The notes under the pieces: model-generated | Databases searched by the model: none | The model's input: only the letters and a program-made list of their open reading frames with translations | Told to the model about the DNA's origin: nothing | Part shown: positions 17,370 through 26,618 of the stretch, piece after piece | How the letters are laid out: the number at the start of each line of letters is the position of its first letter | Numbering within the stretch: position 1 is the first letter of the stretch | Translations under genes and position numbers: made by a program | NCBI RefSeq assembly: GCF_042932805.1 | Contig: NZ_CP170633.1 | Span: 3,472,001 to 3,536,000 of the forward strand | Direction: 5' to 3' | Length of the DNA stretch: 64,000 nt | DNA from: Ascidiaceihabitans sp029251465 | GTDB lineage: Bacteria > Pseudomonadota > Alphaproteobacteria > Rhodobacterales > Rhodobacteraceae

Positions 17370-18241
17370 GACGCGCGATCCTCATAGCGGTTCCGTACCT
17401 TTGGCTATTGGCGCTTTTCTTGATCCCGTTCTTTATGGTGTTCAAGATTTCGATGTCAGACGCGATCCTCGCAATCCCTCCTTATGGCCCGACGATGAAA
17501 GACGGGTTTCGCGAGCTGATCAGCCAGCTGGACTTCGAGAACTTTGTGTTTCTGACCACCGACGATCTCTATTGGAAGGCGTATCTGAGCAGTCTGAAAA
17601 TCGCATTCATCGCGACAGTTTTGACCTTGATGGTTGGCTATCCCGTCGCCTACGCCATGGCCCGCGCGCCCGAAGAATGGCGCCCAACCCTGATGATGCT
17701 GGTAATCTTGCCGTTTTGGACCAGCTTTTTGATCCGCGTTTACGCATGGATCGGCATCCTTAGCACCAACGGTTTCCTCAACCAATTTCTGATGGGCATT
17801 GGCGTGATTAGCGAACCACTGACCATTTTGAACACCAACACCGCCGTCTACATCGGCATCATTTACACCTACGTCCCGTTCATGATCTTACCGATCTACG
17901 CCGCTTTGGACCGATTGGATGCGTCCCTGATCGAAGCTGCCGAAGACTTGGGCTGTTCCCGATTCAAGGCCTTTTGGTTGATCACTTTTCCACTGTCCAA
18001 AAACGGTGTGTTCGCGGGCTGTTTTCTGGTGTTCATCCCGGCTTTAGGTGAATTCGTGATCCCGTCGCTTCTGGGTGGATCAAGCACCTTGATGATCGGC
18101 AAAGTATTGTTCGAAGAATTCTCCTCTAATCGCGATTGGCCAGTCGCCAGCGCCGTCGCCGTCGTCTTGTTGCTGATTTTGATCGTGCCAATCGTTTTGT
18201 TCCAGATGAACCAACAGCGTGCACAAGAGGCAGAACAATGA
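17366..18241 (+). CDS. Polyamine-type ABC transporter permease, PotH/PotB-like
   Basis: A 291-residue inner-membrane permease with six predicted helices and the EAA loop (EAAEDLGCSRFKAFW). Its length is normal for PotB/PotH, unlike the enlarged copy in the first transporter. The ATG at 17366 overlaps the ATPase stop (ATGA), and the end overlaps the next permease in the same way, so translation is probably coupled. Confidence 0.92.
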   Translation: MRRAILIAVPYLWLLALFLIPFFMVFKISMSDAILAIPPYGPTMKDGFRELISQLDFENFVFLTTDDLYWKAYLSSLKIAFIATVLTLMVGYPVAYAMARAPEEWRPTLMMLVILPFWTSFLIRVYAWIGILSTNGFLNQFLMGIGVISEPLTILNTNTAVYIGIIYTYVPFMILPIYAALDRLDASLIEAAEDLGCSRFKAFWLITFPLSKNGVFAGCFLVFIPALGEFVIPSLLGGSSTLMIGKVLFEEFSSNRDWPVASAVAVVLLLILIVPIVLFQMNQQRAQEAEQ

Positions 18242-19056
18242 GACGCCTGAGCCTGTTCAATTCTGTATCGCTGACCTTGGGCTTTGCGTTCCTGTATTTG
18301 CCGATGCTGATCTTGATCATTTACAGTTTCAACAAATCAAAACTGGTCACGGTTTGGGCTGGTTTTTCAACGCAATGGTATGGCGAGTTGATGCAAAACG
18401 AAGCGTTCTTGGACGCGGCTTGGGTCACTTTGAAAGTCGCAGTTGTATCCTCGACCATCGCGACGGTTTTGGGCACGATGGCGGCTTATGCGCTGGTGCG
18501 TGGCGGGCGGTTCTTTGGACGAACTCTTTTCTCGGGGATGGTTTTCGCCCCACTTGTCATGCCCGAAGTCATCACCGGCCTGTCGCTGCTATTACTCTTT
18601 ATCGGCATCGGATTAGACCGCGGCGTCCTGACAATCATCCTCGCACACACCACATTTTCGATGTGCTTTGTGTCGGTTGTTGTTTCGTCACGCCTATCCA
18701 CATTTGACCGCTCACTCGAAGAAGCAGCACTCGATTTAGGGGCCTCCCCCTTCGCCGCATTCAGACTGGTGACACTGCCAATCATTGCGCCCGCCGTGGT
18801 CTCAGGTTGGTTGCTGGCGTTCACGTTGTCATTGGATGATTTGGTGATCGCGACCTTTGTGACGGGCCCTTCGGCCACAACGCTACCGATGAAAATCTGG
18901 TCCTCTGTGCGCCTTGGTGTGACACCTGAAATCAACGCACTTTCCACGATTTTGATCGGGTTGGTCGCGACAGGCGTCATCACCGCGTCCCTTGTGTCCA
19001 AGCGCAATTTGGTTCGAATGCAGCGCGAAGAACGAGCCGCCGAACGGGCGCAATGA
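18238..19056 (+). CDS. Polyamine-type ABC transporter permease, PotI/PotC-like
   Basis: A 272-residue permease with the N-terminal helix FLYLPMLILIIYSFN and the EAA loop (EAALDLGASPFAAFR). It pairs with the preceding PotB-like permease. The ATG at 18238 overlaps the upstream stop (ATGA); a frame opening 102 bases earlier would only add a non-hydrophobic leader from inside the neighbour. The end overlaps the FAD oxidoreductase gene (ATGA), tying import to oxidation. Confidence 0.92.
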   Translation: MRRLSLFNSVSLTLGFAFLYLPMLILIIYSFNKSKLVTVWAGFSTQWYGELMQNEAFLDAAWVTLKVAVVSSTIATVLGTMAAYALVRGGRFFGRTLFSGMVFAPLVMPEVITGLSLLLLFIGIGLDRGVLTIILAHTTFSMCFVSVVVSSRLSTFDRSLEEAALDLGASPFAAFRLVTLPIIAPAVVSGWLLAFTLSLDDLVIATFVTGPSATTLPMKIWSSVRLGVTPEINALSTILIGLVATGVITASLVSKRNLVRMQREERAAERAQ

Positions 19057-20366
19057 CGCGAATTTTTCCTGATTTTGCGTATAGCGACGGACCGCGCGCA
19101 GGGTGTTGGTGGGATGACACATGCGGCCTGCCCGACTACCCGGAGATGGATTCGGATATCGACTGTGATGTTGCGATCGTCGGCGCAGGATTCACCGGAT
19201 TAAACGCCGCACTTCGCCTAGCCGAAGCAGGCGTCGACGTGATCGTGGTCGATGCCGAAACCGTTGGATGGGGTGCCTCTGGCCGCAACGGCGGCTTTTG
19301 TTGTTTAGGCGGCGGAAAAATCAGCGACGCAAAATTGGATCGACGCTTTGGCAAAGATGAACGGCTGGCGTATCGCGCGGCTGAAAAAGCAGCTGTTTTT
19401 CACGTTCAAAACTTGATTGACCGCCTTCAACTGGACGTCGACAAACATTCTAACGGCGAAACCGAATTGGCCCACAATCCCCGTGTCTTTCGTAATTTGG
19501 TGGATACAGCGGCGGCAATAGAAGAAAACTATGGCGTCACGCCAGATTTCACTTCCAAAGACAAATTGCACGATGCCGGATTGAACGGACCGTTTCACGG
19601 CGCACGAACAACACCGATTGGGTTTGGTCTTAACCCTCGAAAATACATTGTCGGCTTGGCACAGGCAGTCGTAAACGCGGGTGGACGCATTTTTTCAAAC
19701 TCACCGGTTTTGTCGATCTCAGGAACAACCATTCTGACCAAACGAGGCCGTGCAACTGCCAAAAACGTGATTGTCGCAACCAACGGATATTCCAGTGAAA
19801 CTGTCCCAAACTGGCTAGCCGGACGCTACATGCCGGCACAATCCAGCGTGTTAGTTACGCGACCCCTAAGCCAAGCAGAGCAGTCCGAACAAGGTTGGAG
19901 CAGCGCGCAAATGGCATTCGATTCACGCAATTTGCTCCATTACTTCAGACTTATGCCCGATGGCCGATTTCTCTTTGGGATGCGCGGCGGACTACGGTCA
20001 TCACCCAGATCAGAAGCGCAATCTCGACGGAAAACGCATCACGATTTAAAGCAAATGTTTCCGGCTTGGGCGCAGATCGATGTGACACATTCTTGGTCTG
20101 GGATGGTCTGTGTCGCGCGAAATCTTCTGCCATATGTCGGCCCTGTCCCAGAGCAGCCCGGCGTGTATACGGCGCTGTGTTATCACGGAAACGGTGTCGC
20201 GATGGGCAGTTTCAGCGGGGCGCGCATTGCCGATCTTATTCTGCATCAGAATGAACGGGTTTTACCAAAGGCGATGCGGCAACCGCTTGCGACATTCCCG
20301 TTCGGCAAAGCACGCCGATTATTGATGCCGCCAGTTTATGCCGGTTACGCAGTTTCTGATTTGTAG
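19053..20366 (+). CDS. FAD-dependent oxidoreductase, PuuB/DAO-like
   Basis: A 437-residue flavoprotein of the D-amino acid oxidase superfamily. The N-terminal Rossmann motif VAIVGAGFTGLNAALRL (about residues 37-55) binds FAD, followed by the GWGASGRNGGF block common to gamma-glutamylputrescine oxidases and related amine oxidases. It is the last gene of the second transporter operon, joined by ATGA, so it probably oxidises the imported amine or its derivative. No gamma-glutamylputrescine synthetase (puuA) is in the window, so a complete Puu route is not shown. Confidence 0.87.
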   Translation: MTRIFPDFAYSDGPRAGCWWDDTCGLPDYPEMDSDIDCDVAIVGAGFTGLNAALRLAEAGVDVIVVDAETVGWGASGRNGGFCCLGGGKISDAKLDRRFGKDERLAYRAAEKAAVFHVQNLIDRLQLDVDKHSNGETELAHNPRVFRNLVDTAAAIEENYGVTPDFTSKDKLHDAGLNGPFHGARTTPIGFGLNPRKYIVGLAQAVVNAGGRIFSNSPVLSISGTTILTKRGRATAKNVIVATNGYSSETVPNWLAGRYMPAQSSVLVTRPLSQAEQSEQGWSSAQMAFDSRNLLHYFRLMPDGRFLFGMRGGLRSSPRSEAQSRRKTHHDLKQMFPAWAQIDVTHSWSGMVCVARNLLPYVGPVPEQPGVYTALCYHGNGVAMGSFSGARIADLILHQNERVLPKAMRQPLATFPFGKARRLLMPPVYAGYAVSDL

Positions 20367-20486
20367 TCTTGTGCCCGAATCGCCGCGACACGGCGTAAAC
20401 AATAGTTCAATTTGATCGCGATTGTTGACACAACCAGCCCCATCCACCATTTCGATATCAAAGCCAACGATAAAAAAGGTGAGCAG

Positions 20487-21812
20487 ATGAAAATCGCAAT
20501 GATCGGAACTGGATACGTCGGACTGGTGTCTGGAGTATGTTTCTCGGATTTCGGGCACGATGTGATCTGCGTTGACAAGGATCCTGCCAAGATCGAAATG
20601 CTCGAAGCTGGCAAAGTGCCAATTTATGAGCCCGGACTTGATGCCTTGATGGCCAAAAATGTCGCTGCAGGACGGTTGTCATTTTCAGGCGATTTGGCTG
20701 CTGCTGTTGATGGTGCGGATGCTGTTTTTATTGCAGTTGGAACACCAACTAGGCGCGGCGACGGCCATGCTGATCTGACGTATGTTATGGCTGCGGCCGA
20801 AGAAATTGCGCATGCTTTGACAGGATACGCAGTGATTGTGACCAAGTCGACGGTACCTCTCGGGACAAATCGTCAGGTCAAGCACACCGTATCCAAGGCG
20901 AACCCCAAGGCTGAATTCGACGTCGCATCAAACCCTGAATTTCTGCGTGAAGGCGCCGCGATTGACGATTTTATGCACCCGGACCGTGTGGTGGTTGGCG
21001 TTCAAAATGATCGAGCCGCCGAAGTCATGACGGACGTGTACCGTCCCTTGTATCTACGCGATTTCCCAATCATGACCACTGATTTGGAAAGCGCCGAGAT
21101 GATAAAATACGCGGCCAACGCGTTCTTGGCGACCAAGATTACCTTTATCAACGAAATCGCTGCACTTTGCGAACGCACCGGTGCAGACGTAAAAATGGTG
21201 TCCAAGGGGATGGGTCTGGACGGGCGTATTGGAAACAAATTTTTGCATGCCGGTCCTGGTTACGGTGGCAGCTGTTTTCCAAAAGATACGCAAGCTTTGG
21301 CGCGTATTGGGCAGGATCATTCCATGCCCATGCAGATTACCGAAGCCGTCATAAAAGTGAACGAAGAAATGAAACGCAGGATGATCGACAAGATTATCGA
21401 TCTTTGCGGCGGGTCGGTGAACGGAAAAATCATCGCAATGTTAGGTGTGACATTCAAACCGAACACCGACGACATGCGTGACGCGCCGGCTCTAACGATT
21501 GTCCCTGCATTGGTTGGTGGCGGCGCTAAAGTACGTGTTGTTGACCCTCAAGGACAGCGCGAAGGCGAAGAGTTACTGCCTGGTGTGAACTGGATGGATG
21601 ACGCTTATAAAGCCGTTCAAAACGCCGACGCTGTCGTGATTTTGACAGAATGGAACGAGTTCCGTGCCTTGAATCTAAAACGTGTCGCCAATCGAATGGC
21701 GACACCTGTCATGGCTGACTTGCGCAACATCTATACGCAGAAAGACGCCAAACGCGCTGGATTTGTGGCCTACACTTCTATCGGTCGCGAAGACTATGGA
21801 ATTAAACGTTAG
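20487..21812 (+). CDS. ugd: UDP-glucose 6-dehydrogenase
   Basis: A 441-residue NAD-dependent enzyme oxidising UDP-glucose to UDP-glucuronate for surface polysaccharides. The N-terminal MKIAMIGTGYVGLV is the NAD-binding motif, and the catalytic Cys is in GYGGSCFPKDT near residue 260. The start at 20487 follows AAAAGGTGAG and begins exactly at the Rossmann strand, so the 25-residue longer reading is not used. The stop overlaps that of convergent flgD. Confidence 0.95.
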   Translation: MKIAMIGTGYVGLVSGVCFSDFGHDVICVDKDPAKIEMLEAGKVPIYEPGLDALMAKNVAAGRLSFSGDLAAAVDGADAVFIAVGTPTRRGDGHADLTYVMAAAEEIAHALTGYAVIVTKSTVPLGTNRQVKHTVSKANPKAEFDVASNPEFLREGAAIDDFMHPDRVVVGVQNDRAAEVMTDVYRPLYLRDFPIMTTDLESAEMIKYAANAFLATKITFINEIAALCERTGADVKMVSKGMGLDGRIGNKFLHAGPGYGGSCFPKDTQALARIGQDHSMPMQITEAVIKVNEEMKRRMIDKIIDLCGGSVNGKIIAMLGVTFKPNTDDMRDAPALTIVPALVGGGAKVRVVDPQGQREGEELLPGVNWMDDAYKAVQNADAVVILTEWNEFRALNLKRVANRMATPVMADLRNIYTQKDAKRAGFVAYTSIGREDYGIKR

Positions 21813-22471
21813 GCCCCTTCACGCAGACCGCTAACTTGCGCGGTGGTGATTAGCGTTCCGCCTTCAAGGACAAGAACAGCGGCACCCGCTTCGATCCTTG
21901 CTTCAGTGATCCGAGAATATGTTTCTACCGGAGAGAGGTCCATCAGCTCGCCGTTGGACCTCGATTCAACTGAGAACGAATATTGTCCCTCTTCAAACGG
22001 TGATCCGTCATCTTGAACACCGGCCCATTCAATTGGCTCGGCAGAAACGGCAATCAGTGTGCGCTGCACTTCTTCTCCGGCTTTGTCGTACACTACCAAG
22101 TATGCTTGATCCGCTGCTGCCAAGGGGCGTGGTTCGACAGTAACAGGTGCCCCGTCAAAGAATGCAGGTGCGGTTGTGCGTGCCTCCATGCCGATCCAAC
22201 CCGCCATACTTGCCATGTTGCCAGCGCCAAGCTGAGCGGCCAAACCAGAGAGCAATTCGTTTGATTTCACTTGCTGTTCCACCATCGAAAATTGCGCCAG
22301 CTGTGCCGCGTATTCAGACGAATCAATAGGCTCAAGTGGGTCTTGGTACTTTGCCTGCGTCGTCATCATATGCAGGAAAGTTTCAAAGTCAGATGACAAT
22401 ACCGAGCTTGCCTGATTTACGCCCTGCGTAGACGCCGATTGTACCGCTGATGTGAGGGATGAAATGTCCAT
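21809..22471 (-). CDS. flgD: Flagellar hook capping protein FlgD
   Basis: A 220-residue hook assembly scaffold. The N-terminal block SDFETFLHMMTTQAKYQDPLEPIDSSEYAAQLAQFS is the FlgD signature (residues 25-60), and the rest folds as the FlgD Ig/Tudor-like region. It sits directly downstream of fliK, with which it cooperates in hook assembly, yet the hook gene flgE is not in the window. Confidence 0.95.
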   Translation of the reverse strand: MDISSLTSAVQSASTQGVNQASSVLSSDFETFLHMMTTQAKYQDPLEPIDSSEYAAQLAQFSMVEQQVKSNELLSGLAAQLGAGNMASMAGWIGMEARTTAPAFFDGAPVTVEPRPLAAADQAYLVVYDKAGEEVQRTLIAVSAEPIEWAGVQDDGSPFEEGQYSFSVESRSNGELMDLSPVETYSRITEARIEAGAAVLVLEGGTLITTAQVSGLREGA

Positions 22472-22482
22472 CGTTTAGTTCC

Positions 22483-23985
22483 TTAAACTAGAATGTCGAC
22501 GCCTGTACTTTGCGTCCGCAAAATCGGGGTTTGATCTGGATTTTCGAGATTTGAAATGGAGTCATTCTGCGGTTTTTCGACCACGTGATCCGCCCCAAGC
22601 TGACGGTCATCTTTTTGATCATGGGCGCCGTTTTGTTCGAAATTAAATGACAGGTTCTCGTGGCCCATTTCAGCAAACGAGCGCGCCAAATCATCAATAT
22701 TGCGCCGCATCAATTCCAATGTCTCTGACCGTTCCGCTGAAACGGTCACAACCATACCGGTCTCCGCAGGAGAAAGAGCGATTCGCACACGCCCTAATTC
22801 AGCTGGCCGTAATGCGATTTCAACAGTCTTTTCCGCAGTTACTTGCGCGCGAACTGCGTCCGTCATTTGACGTATCACAGTCTGGCTCATCTCTTGGCGA
22901 ATGCTAGGTGCGGAAGCAGTTGCTACATTTGCGAAGCGGGCCTCGTGACGGGCTTCAAAAGACTGTTCAAAGCCAGCTTTCGAACCTTCTTCAGCCTTCA
23001 TTGATAGGCGTGGAATTTCCTCTCTGCTCTGGAAAGCACTTCGCATCAAAGAGACCGTTTCCGCCACAGCGTTTGAGGGTGGTCGAACCTCATTTTGAGT
23101 AAACTCTGATTGCACTGGCTCCCTTTGATTTAACTGGGACATAGTTTGTCGCAAAGATGGCTCTACTGAAGTTGAACCTGTGCCAAGTTCTTGTGGAAAT
23201 TTTACATGTGGTTGGCCAGACAATGGCGACCCAGATCCAATTTCCAAATTCTTAGCGGCTGAGTTAGATGCGGGTGCCGCTAATACATCCTGGTCATTCT
23301 GTGTCGCAGAAAGCATCAAAGTACTGTCAGACCTACCCAACTTTGTTGAAATATTTTCGCTGTCTGCCATTGAGCTATTAGGTAACGTAATTTCACCTAC
23401 TCCCGCGATTTCAGGTGTTCTTGGGTACAAAGCGGTTTCCGCACGACCTGACAAATCCAATTTGCCGGAACTATCCGCACGCATTTCATTTAACAGCGCT
23501 GCTTCAATTGAGGACGGGATTCTTTGTTTGGAAACCTGTTCTTCCCCATTCGAACCCACGTTATTCACGAACTTTGGAAGGTCAGTTTCATCAATTTTGG
23601 AGCCAAAATTGTTTGTTTTTGGACCAAGCCCGTAGGGGTCTTGCGTTGAATCATCATGATCTCCGGCGGGAAGCTCCCGCCCATAAGCATTGATCGGAAT
23701 GTCTGAGTCGGACTCTCCGCCTAAGACGGTGTCTGAATCCATCACTTCGTTATCCGAATCGTCGATTTCCACTTGATCCTGATCGTCCTGATCAGAATTT
23801 TCAGGAAAAATCGTCAAATCAGAGTCTGATTCTTCTCGACCAGAAATCATAGTTTCCCGATCGTCAAATTCATCAAAAACTTGACAAAACCCCTGTGAAT
23901 GCTGCGATTTTTCAATGCTTTCCGCACGCTCAATCGCAGGTGAACTCGGCTGCGTTCTAGCCATAATAGAGTCTGTAATTTGCAT
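22483..23985 (-). CDS. fliK: Flagellar hook-length control protein FliK
   Basis: A 500-residue secreted ruler protein. The long N-terminal part is low complexity, acidic and Ser-rich. The conserved C-terminal domain (Flg_hook) is seen at VEIALRPAELGRVRIAL and ELMRRNIDDLARSFAEMG. The ATG at 23985 is preferred to one 36 bases upstream because CGGAG lies 6 bases before it. The operon is fliK-flgD on the minus strand, divergent from flgJ-flgN. Confidence 0.9.
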   Translation of the reverse strand: MQITDSIMARTQPSSPAIERAESIEKSQHSQGFCQVFDEFDDRETMISGREESDSDLTIFPENSDQDDQDQVEIDDSDNEVMDSDTVLGGESDSDIPINAYGRELPAGDHDDSTQDPYGLGPKTNNFGSKIDETDLPKFVNNVGSNGEEQVSKQRIPSSIEAALLNEMRADSSGKLDLSGRAETALYPRTPEIAGVGEITLPNSSMADSENISTKLGRSDSTLMLSATQNDQDVLAAPASNSAAKNLEIGSGSPLSGQPHVKFPQELGTGSTSVEPSLRQTMSQLNQREPVQSEFTQNEVRPPSNAVAETVSLMRSAFQSREEIPRLSMKAEEGSKAGFEQSFEARHEARFANVATASAPSIRQEMSQTVIRQMTDAVRAQVTAEKTVEIALRPAELGRVRIALSPAETGMVVTVSAERSETLELMRRNIDDLARSFAEMGHENLSFNFEQNGAHDQKDDRQLGADHVVEKPQNDSISNLENPDQTPILRTQSTGVDILV

Positions 23986-24042
23986 AGTGTACTCCGGGAT
24001 TTCTTCCTCGTTTGGGTGCACTATGCTGATTGGTGGTTACCA

Positions 24043-24064
24043 GTTCTTTACCGGTTTGCGGGCA
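24043..24064. promoter_or_regulatory. Possible degenerate CtrA-like box between fliK and flgJ
   Basis: TTAC-N7-TTAC occurs in the 115-base divergent region between fliK and flgJ. The alphaproteobacterial CtrA consensus is TTAA-N7-TTAA, so each half has one mismatch. It is listed mainly because two better matches occur at other divergent flagellar promoters in the window. Confidence 0.25.
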
Positions 24065-24100
24065 TGGTCGACAAAATACATCGAATTGAAGGAAGTCGAC

Positions 24101-24385
24101 ATGATCAACGCGCTGTCCGCCGAAACGGCGGTCAAACCTGCATCTGTCAATCGCAATGATGCATTGCAAGCGGCGGCCAAAGAATTGGAAGCAACATTTC
24201 TGGCGGAGATGTTGAAATCTGCAGGCTTCGGTCAATCCCGCGAGAGTTTCGGCGGTGGATCAGGCGAGGACCAGTTCGCATCATTTCTCGTTTTAGAACA
24301 AGCCAAAGCGATGGTGGAGGCCGGAGGAATCGGGCTTTCTGAATCGCTATTTAACGCCCTAAAGGAGCACCAGAACAATGGATGA
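24101..24385 (+). CDS. flgJ: Rod-binding protein FlgJ (N-terminal domain only)
   Basis: A 94-residue protein matching the rod-binding domain of FlgJ (AAKELEATFLAEMLKSAGFG, SFLVLEQAKAMVEAGGIGLSE). It lacks the muramidase domain found in enterobacterial FlgJ, as is usual in alphaproteobacteria. The ATG at 24101 follows GAAGGAAG, so the long upstream extension that would overlap fliK is rejected. The following gene overlaps by 8 bases. Confidence 0.88.
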   Translation: MINALSAETAVKPASVNRNDALQAAAKELEATFLAEMLKSAGFGQSRESFGGGSGEDQFASFLVLEQAKAMVEAGGIGLSESLFNALKEHQNNG

Positions 24386-24734
24386 CATGATTCAAGATAC
24401 GATCGATTCGCTAGATGACCTACTAGATGCTGAGCGCGCGGCCTTATTGACGGGAGACATCGACCAAATTGGCCGACTTATGGCGCAAAAGGAATCGCTC
24501 ATTGATACGCTCAATGATCAAGAGGCAGTGGATCGCTCGGAATTAGAGCATTTGAATTCGAAAGTTGAGCGAAATCAAGAGCTGCTACATTCAGCACTAG
24601 ATGGTATTCGTACGGTTGCACGCCGCTTGGCCACGATGCGCCGAATTCGCAAGACACTAGAGACCTATGATGCACAAGGTCGCAAAAACAGCATCGTTCT
24701 ACACCAAGAGCAAACAGTAGAACGTCGTGCGTAA
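24378..24734 (+). CDS. flgN: FlgN-like flagellar export chaperone
   Basis: A 118-residue, almost wholly helical, charged protein with the size and pattern of FlgN, the chaperone of the hook-filament junction proteins FlgK and FlgL (LDAERAALLTGDIDQIGRL, then a long coiled coil). It overlaps flgJ by eight bases. Its clients flgK and flgL are not in the window. The call rests on family pattern and context, so the exact function is less certain than the flagellar link. Confidence 0.72.
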   Translation: MDDMIQDTIDSLDDLLDAERAALLTGDIDQIGRLMAQKESLIDTLNDQEAVDRSELEHLNSKVERNQELLHSALDGIRTVARRLATMRRIRKTLETYDAQGRKNSIVLHQEQTVERRA

Positions 24735-24950
24735 CTCGTGGTCATCTCGGATTGATTCAAATCTGCGATAAAGCAGGAAAGAGGTTTAGGAAAACATTAG
24801 CATTTGCACACTTAAAGTTGGGGTGCACTCTGATTGGAGTGGCACAAAACCGGAAACCCGGAATTTGTATCGGTCAGAACGACATCTTGTTCGCCTTACA
24901 GAGGCGAGAAACCAACTTGGCGCAAAGCGCCGCGAAAAAGGAAAATGCAA

Positions 24951-26162
24951 ATGTCGAGCATTCTTACAAACAACAGTGCAATGGTTGCACTGCAAACTCT
25001 AAAGTCCATCAACAGCAGCTTGTCTTCAACACAAAGCGAAATTTCGACAGGTAAATCTGTCGCTTCCGCAAAAGACAACTCTGCTGTCTGGGCGATTTCC
25101 AAAGTCATGGAATCGGACGTCAAAGGCTTTAAGGCAATTTCTGACAGCCTGTCTTTGGGTGAAGCATCGGTATCGGTTGCACGTAACGCATCCGAATCTA
25201 TCACCGATCTGTTGACAGAGATGAAAGGCAAGATCGTTGCCGCACAAGAAGACAACGTTGACCGCGGAAAGATCAACGACGACGTAACTGCACTCAAAGA
25301 TCAAATTGCTTCGGTTGTCGGTGCAGCTCAGTTCAACGGTCTGAATCTTGTCAATGGCAACCTCGCTTCGACAAATGTCCTGTCCTCTTTGGATCGGGAT
25401 GCGGCAGGCACCGTGACGGCCTCTTCGATTACGGTCGACGGGCAAGATCTGTCTACTGGTGGGTACACGGCTAAAGCAGCCTTTACCGGTTCTGACGGCG
25501 TATCAGCAGATGCTGCTGACACGTTCGGCTTCTCCCTGGATGCGACTGGTGGTACCGACGACGCAGGTGTCGTGGTCATCGCTGATCCTACGTATGCGGC
25601 TGGTGACAAGGTTTCCATGACGGTTGGAGACTTTAGTGTATCTTACACGGTCACAGCCGAAGATGTTGCGTCCTCAACCACCGAGGACATCGTCGCAATC
25701 GGTCTGAAAACAGCCATCGAGGCGACAGATGCAGACGTTACCGTGGACTACGACAGTGCATCACCAGGCCAGTTGGACATCACCAACACCGGAACTGGCT
25801 CGCTGAGCATCAGCGGCCAATTTACAAACGCAGGCGCTGGTGGTCTTGGTGCTTTGGACACAATCGACGTGTCTACAGGCGCTGGTGCAATCGCAGCTTT
25901 GGGTGCGATCGAAGGACTGATTGATACCGCAATTGACGCATCAGCAGCCTTCGGTTCTGTTGAAGGTCGGATCCAAACTCAGGGTGAGTTCATCTCGAAC
26001 CTGACCGACTCTCTTAAATCTGGTATCGGCTCAATGGTTGATGCGGATATGGAAGAAGTCTCTGCACGTTTGCAAGCGTTGCAAACTCAGCAACAGTTGG
26101 GCGTTCAGTCGCTTTCTATCGCGAACCAAGCACCACAAACTCTGTTGTCCTTGTTCCGTTAA
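24951..26162 (+). CDS. fliC: Flagellin
   Basis: A 403-residue filament protein. The N-terminal D0/D1 segment (MSSILTNNSAMVALQTL to about residue 140) and C-terminal D1/D0 segment (last 85 residues, ending SIANQAPQTLLSLFR) are well conserved. The middle 150-170 residues are Gly, Ala, Thr and Asp rich and form the variable domain. The ATG at 24951 has AAAAAGG at good spacing; the upstream ATG at 24945 is too close to it. A 216-base leader precedes it, and flaF and flbT, which control flagellin translation in alphaproteobacteria, follow. Confidence 0.95.
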   Translation: MSSILTNNSAMVALQTLKSINSSLSSTQSEISTGKSVASAKDNSAVWAISKVMESDVKGFKAISDSLSLGEASVSVARNASESITDLLTEMKGKIVAAQEDNVDRGKINDDVTALKDQIASVVGAAQFNGLNLVNGNLASTNVLSSLDRDAAGTVTASSITVDGQDLSTGGYTAKAAFTGSDGVSADAADTFGFSLDATGGTDDAGVVVIADPTYAAGDKVSMTVGDFSVSYTVTAEDVASSTTEDIVAIGLKTAIEATDADVTVDYDSASPGQLDITNTGTGSLSISGQFTNAGAGGLGALDTIDVSTGAGAIAALGAIEGLIDTAIDASAAFGSVEGRIQTQGEFISNLTDSLKSGIGSMVDADMEEVSARLQALQTQQQLGVQSLSIANQAPQTLLSLFR

Positions 26163-26169
26163 ACTAGCT

Positions 26170-26199
26170 TGGCTGGGGCGTCATAGCGCGTCCCAGCTA
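26170..26199 (+). other. Stem-loop just after the flagellin stop codon
   Basis: TGGCTGGGGCG and CGTCCCAGCTA pair over 11 positions with two G-T wobbles around an 8-base loop. It begins 8 bases after the flagellin stop. No T-run follows, so it may stabilise the abundant flagellin mRNA or reduce read-through into flaF-flbT rather than stop transcription fully. Confidence 0.45.
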
Positions 26200-26240
26200 C
26201 ACCCACGACATTCAGATTTCATCATTATGAAAGTAGCATC

Positions 26241-26618
26241 GTGAACGCATTTTCTTCAGCTCAACGCGGATATGCCGCCAATGCCGAAACAACCCAAACA
26301 GGGCGGCGCGCGGAGTACGCTTTGATTGCAAAACTCACACATCGTTTACGCGCAACCGCTCAAACTGCCGATCTGCATTATTCTGACTACGCACAAGCAT
26401 TGCATGACAACCGAAAACTATGGAGCACACTAGCCATAGATGTCGCTGATGCCGACAATGAATTGCCGGAAGCACTGCGAGCAAGGGTGTTTTATTTGTC
26501 TGAATTTACGACACAACACACCTCAAAAATTTTACGTGAAAAAGCATCCGTAATGCCATTGCTAGAAATCAATATGGCCGTGTTACGTGGCTTGAAAAAT
26601 GAAGGAGCAGTCGCATGA
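26241..26618 (+). CDS. flaF: Flagellar biosynthesis regulator FlaF
   Basis: A 125-residue cytoplasmic protein of the FlaF family, needed for flagellin production and secretion in Caulobacter-type systems. FSSAQRGYAAN at the N-terminus and the helical RRAEYALIAKLTHRL block are characteristic. It starts with GTG and overlaps flbT by ATGA. The flagellin-flaF-flbT order is the standard alphaproteobacterial arrangement. Confidence 0.9.
   Translation: MNAFSSAQRGYAANAETTQTGRRAEYALIAKLTHRLRATAQTADLHYSDYAQALHDNRKLWSTLAIDVADADNELPEALRARVFYLSEFTTQHTSKILREKASVMPLLEINMAVLRGLKNEGAVA

Noticed and set aside
20380..20396. Short CGCCG/CGGCG inverted repeat after the FAD oxidoreductase gene
   Set aside because: Only five base pairs with no T-run, too weak to call a terminator.
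24840..24860. TGGCAC upstream of flagellin, resembling the -24 half of a sigma-54 promoter
   Set aside because: The -12 GC element is not at the required spacing; the bases there read GA.
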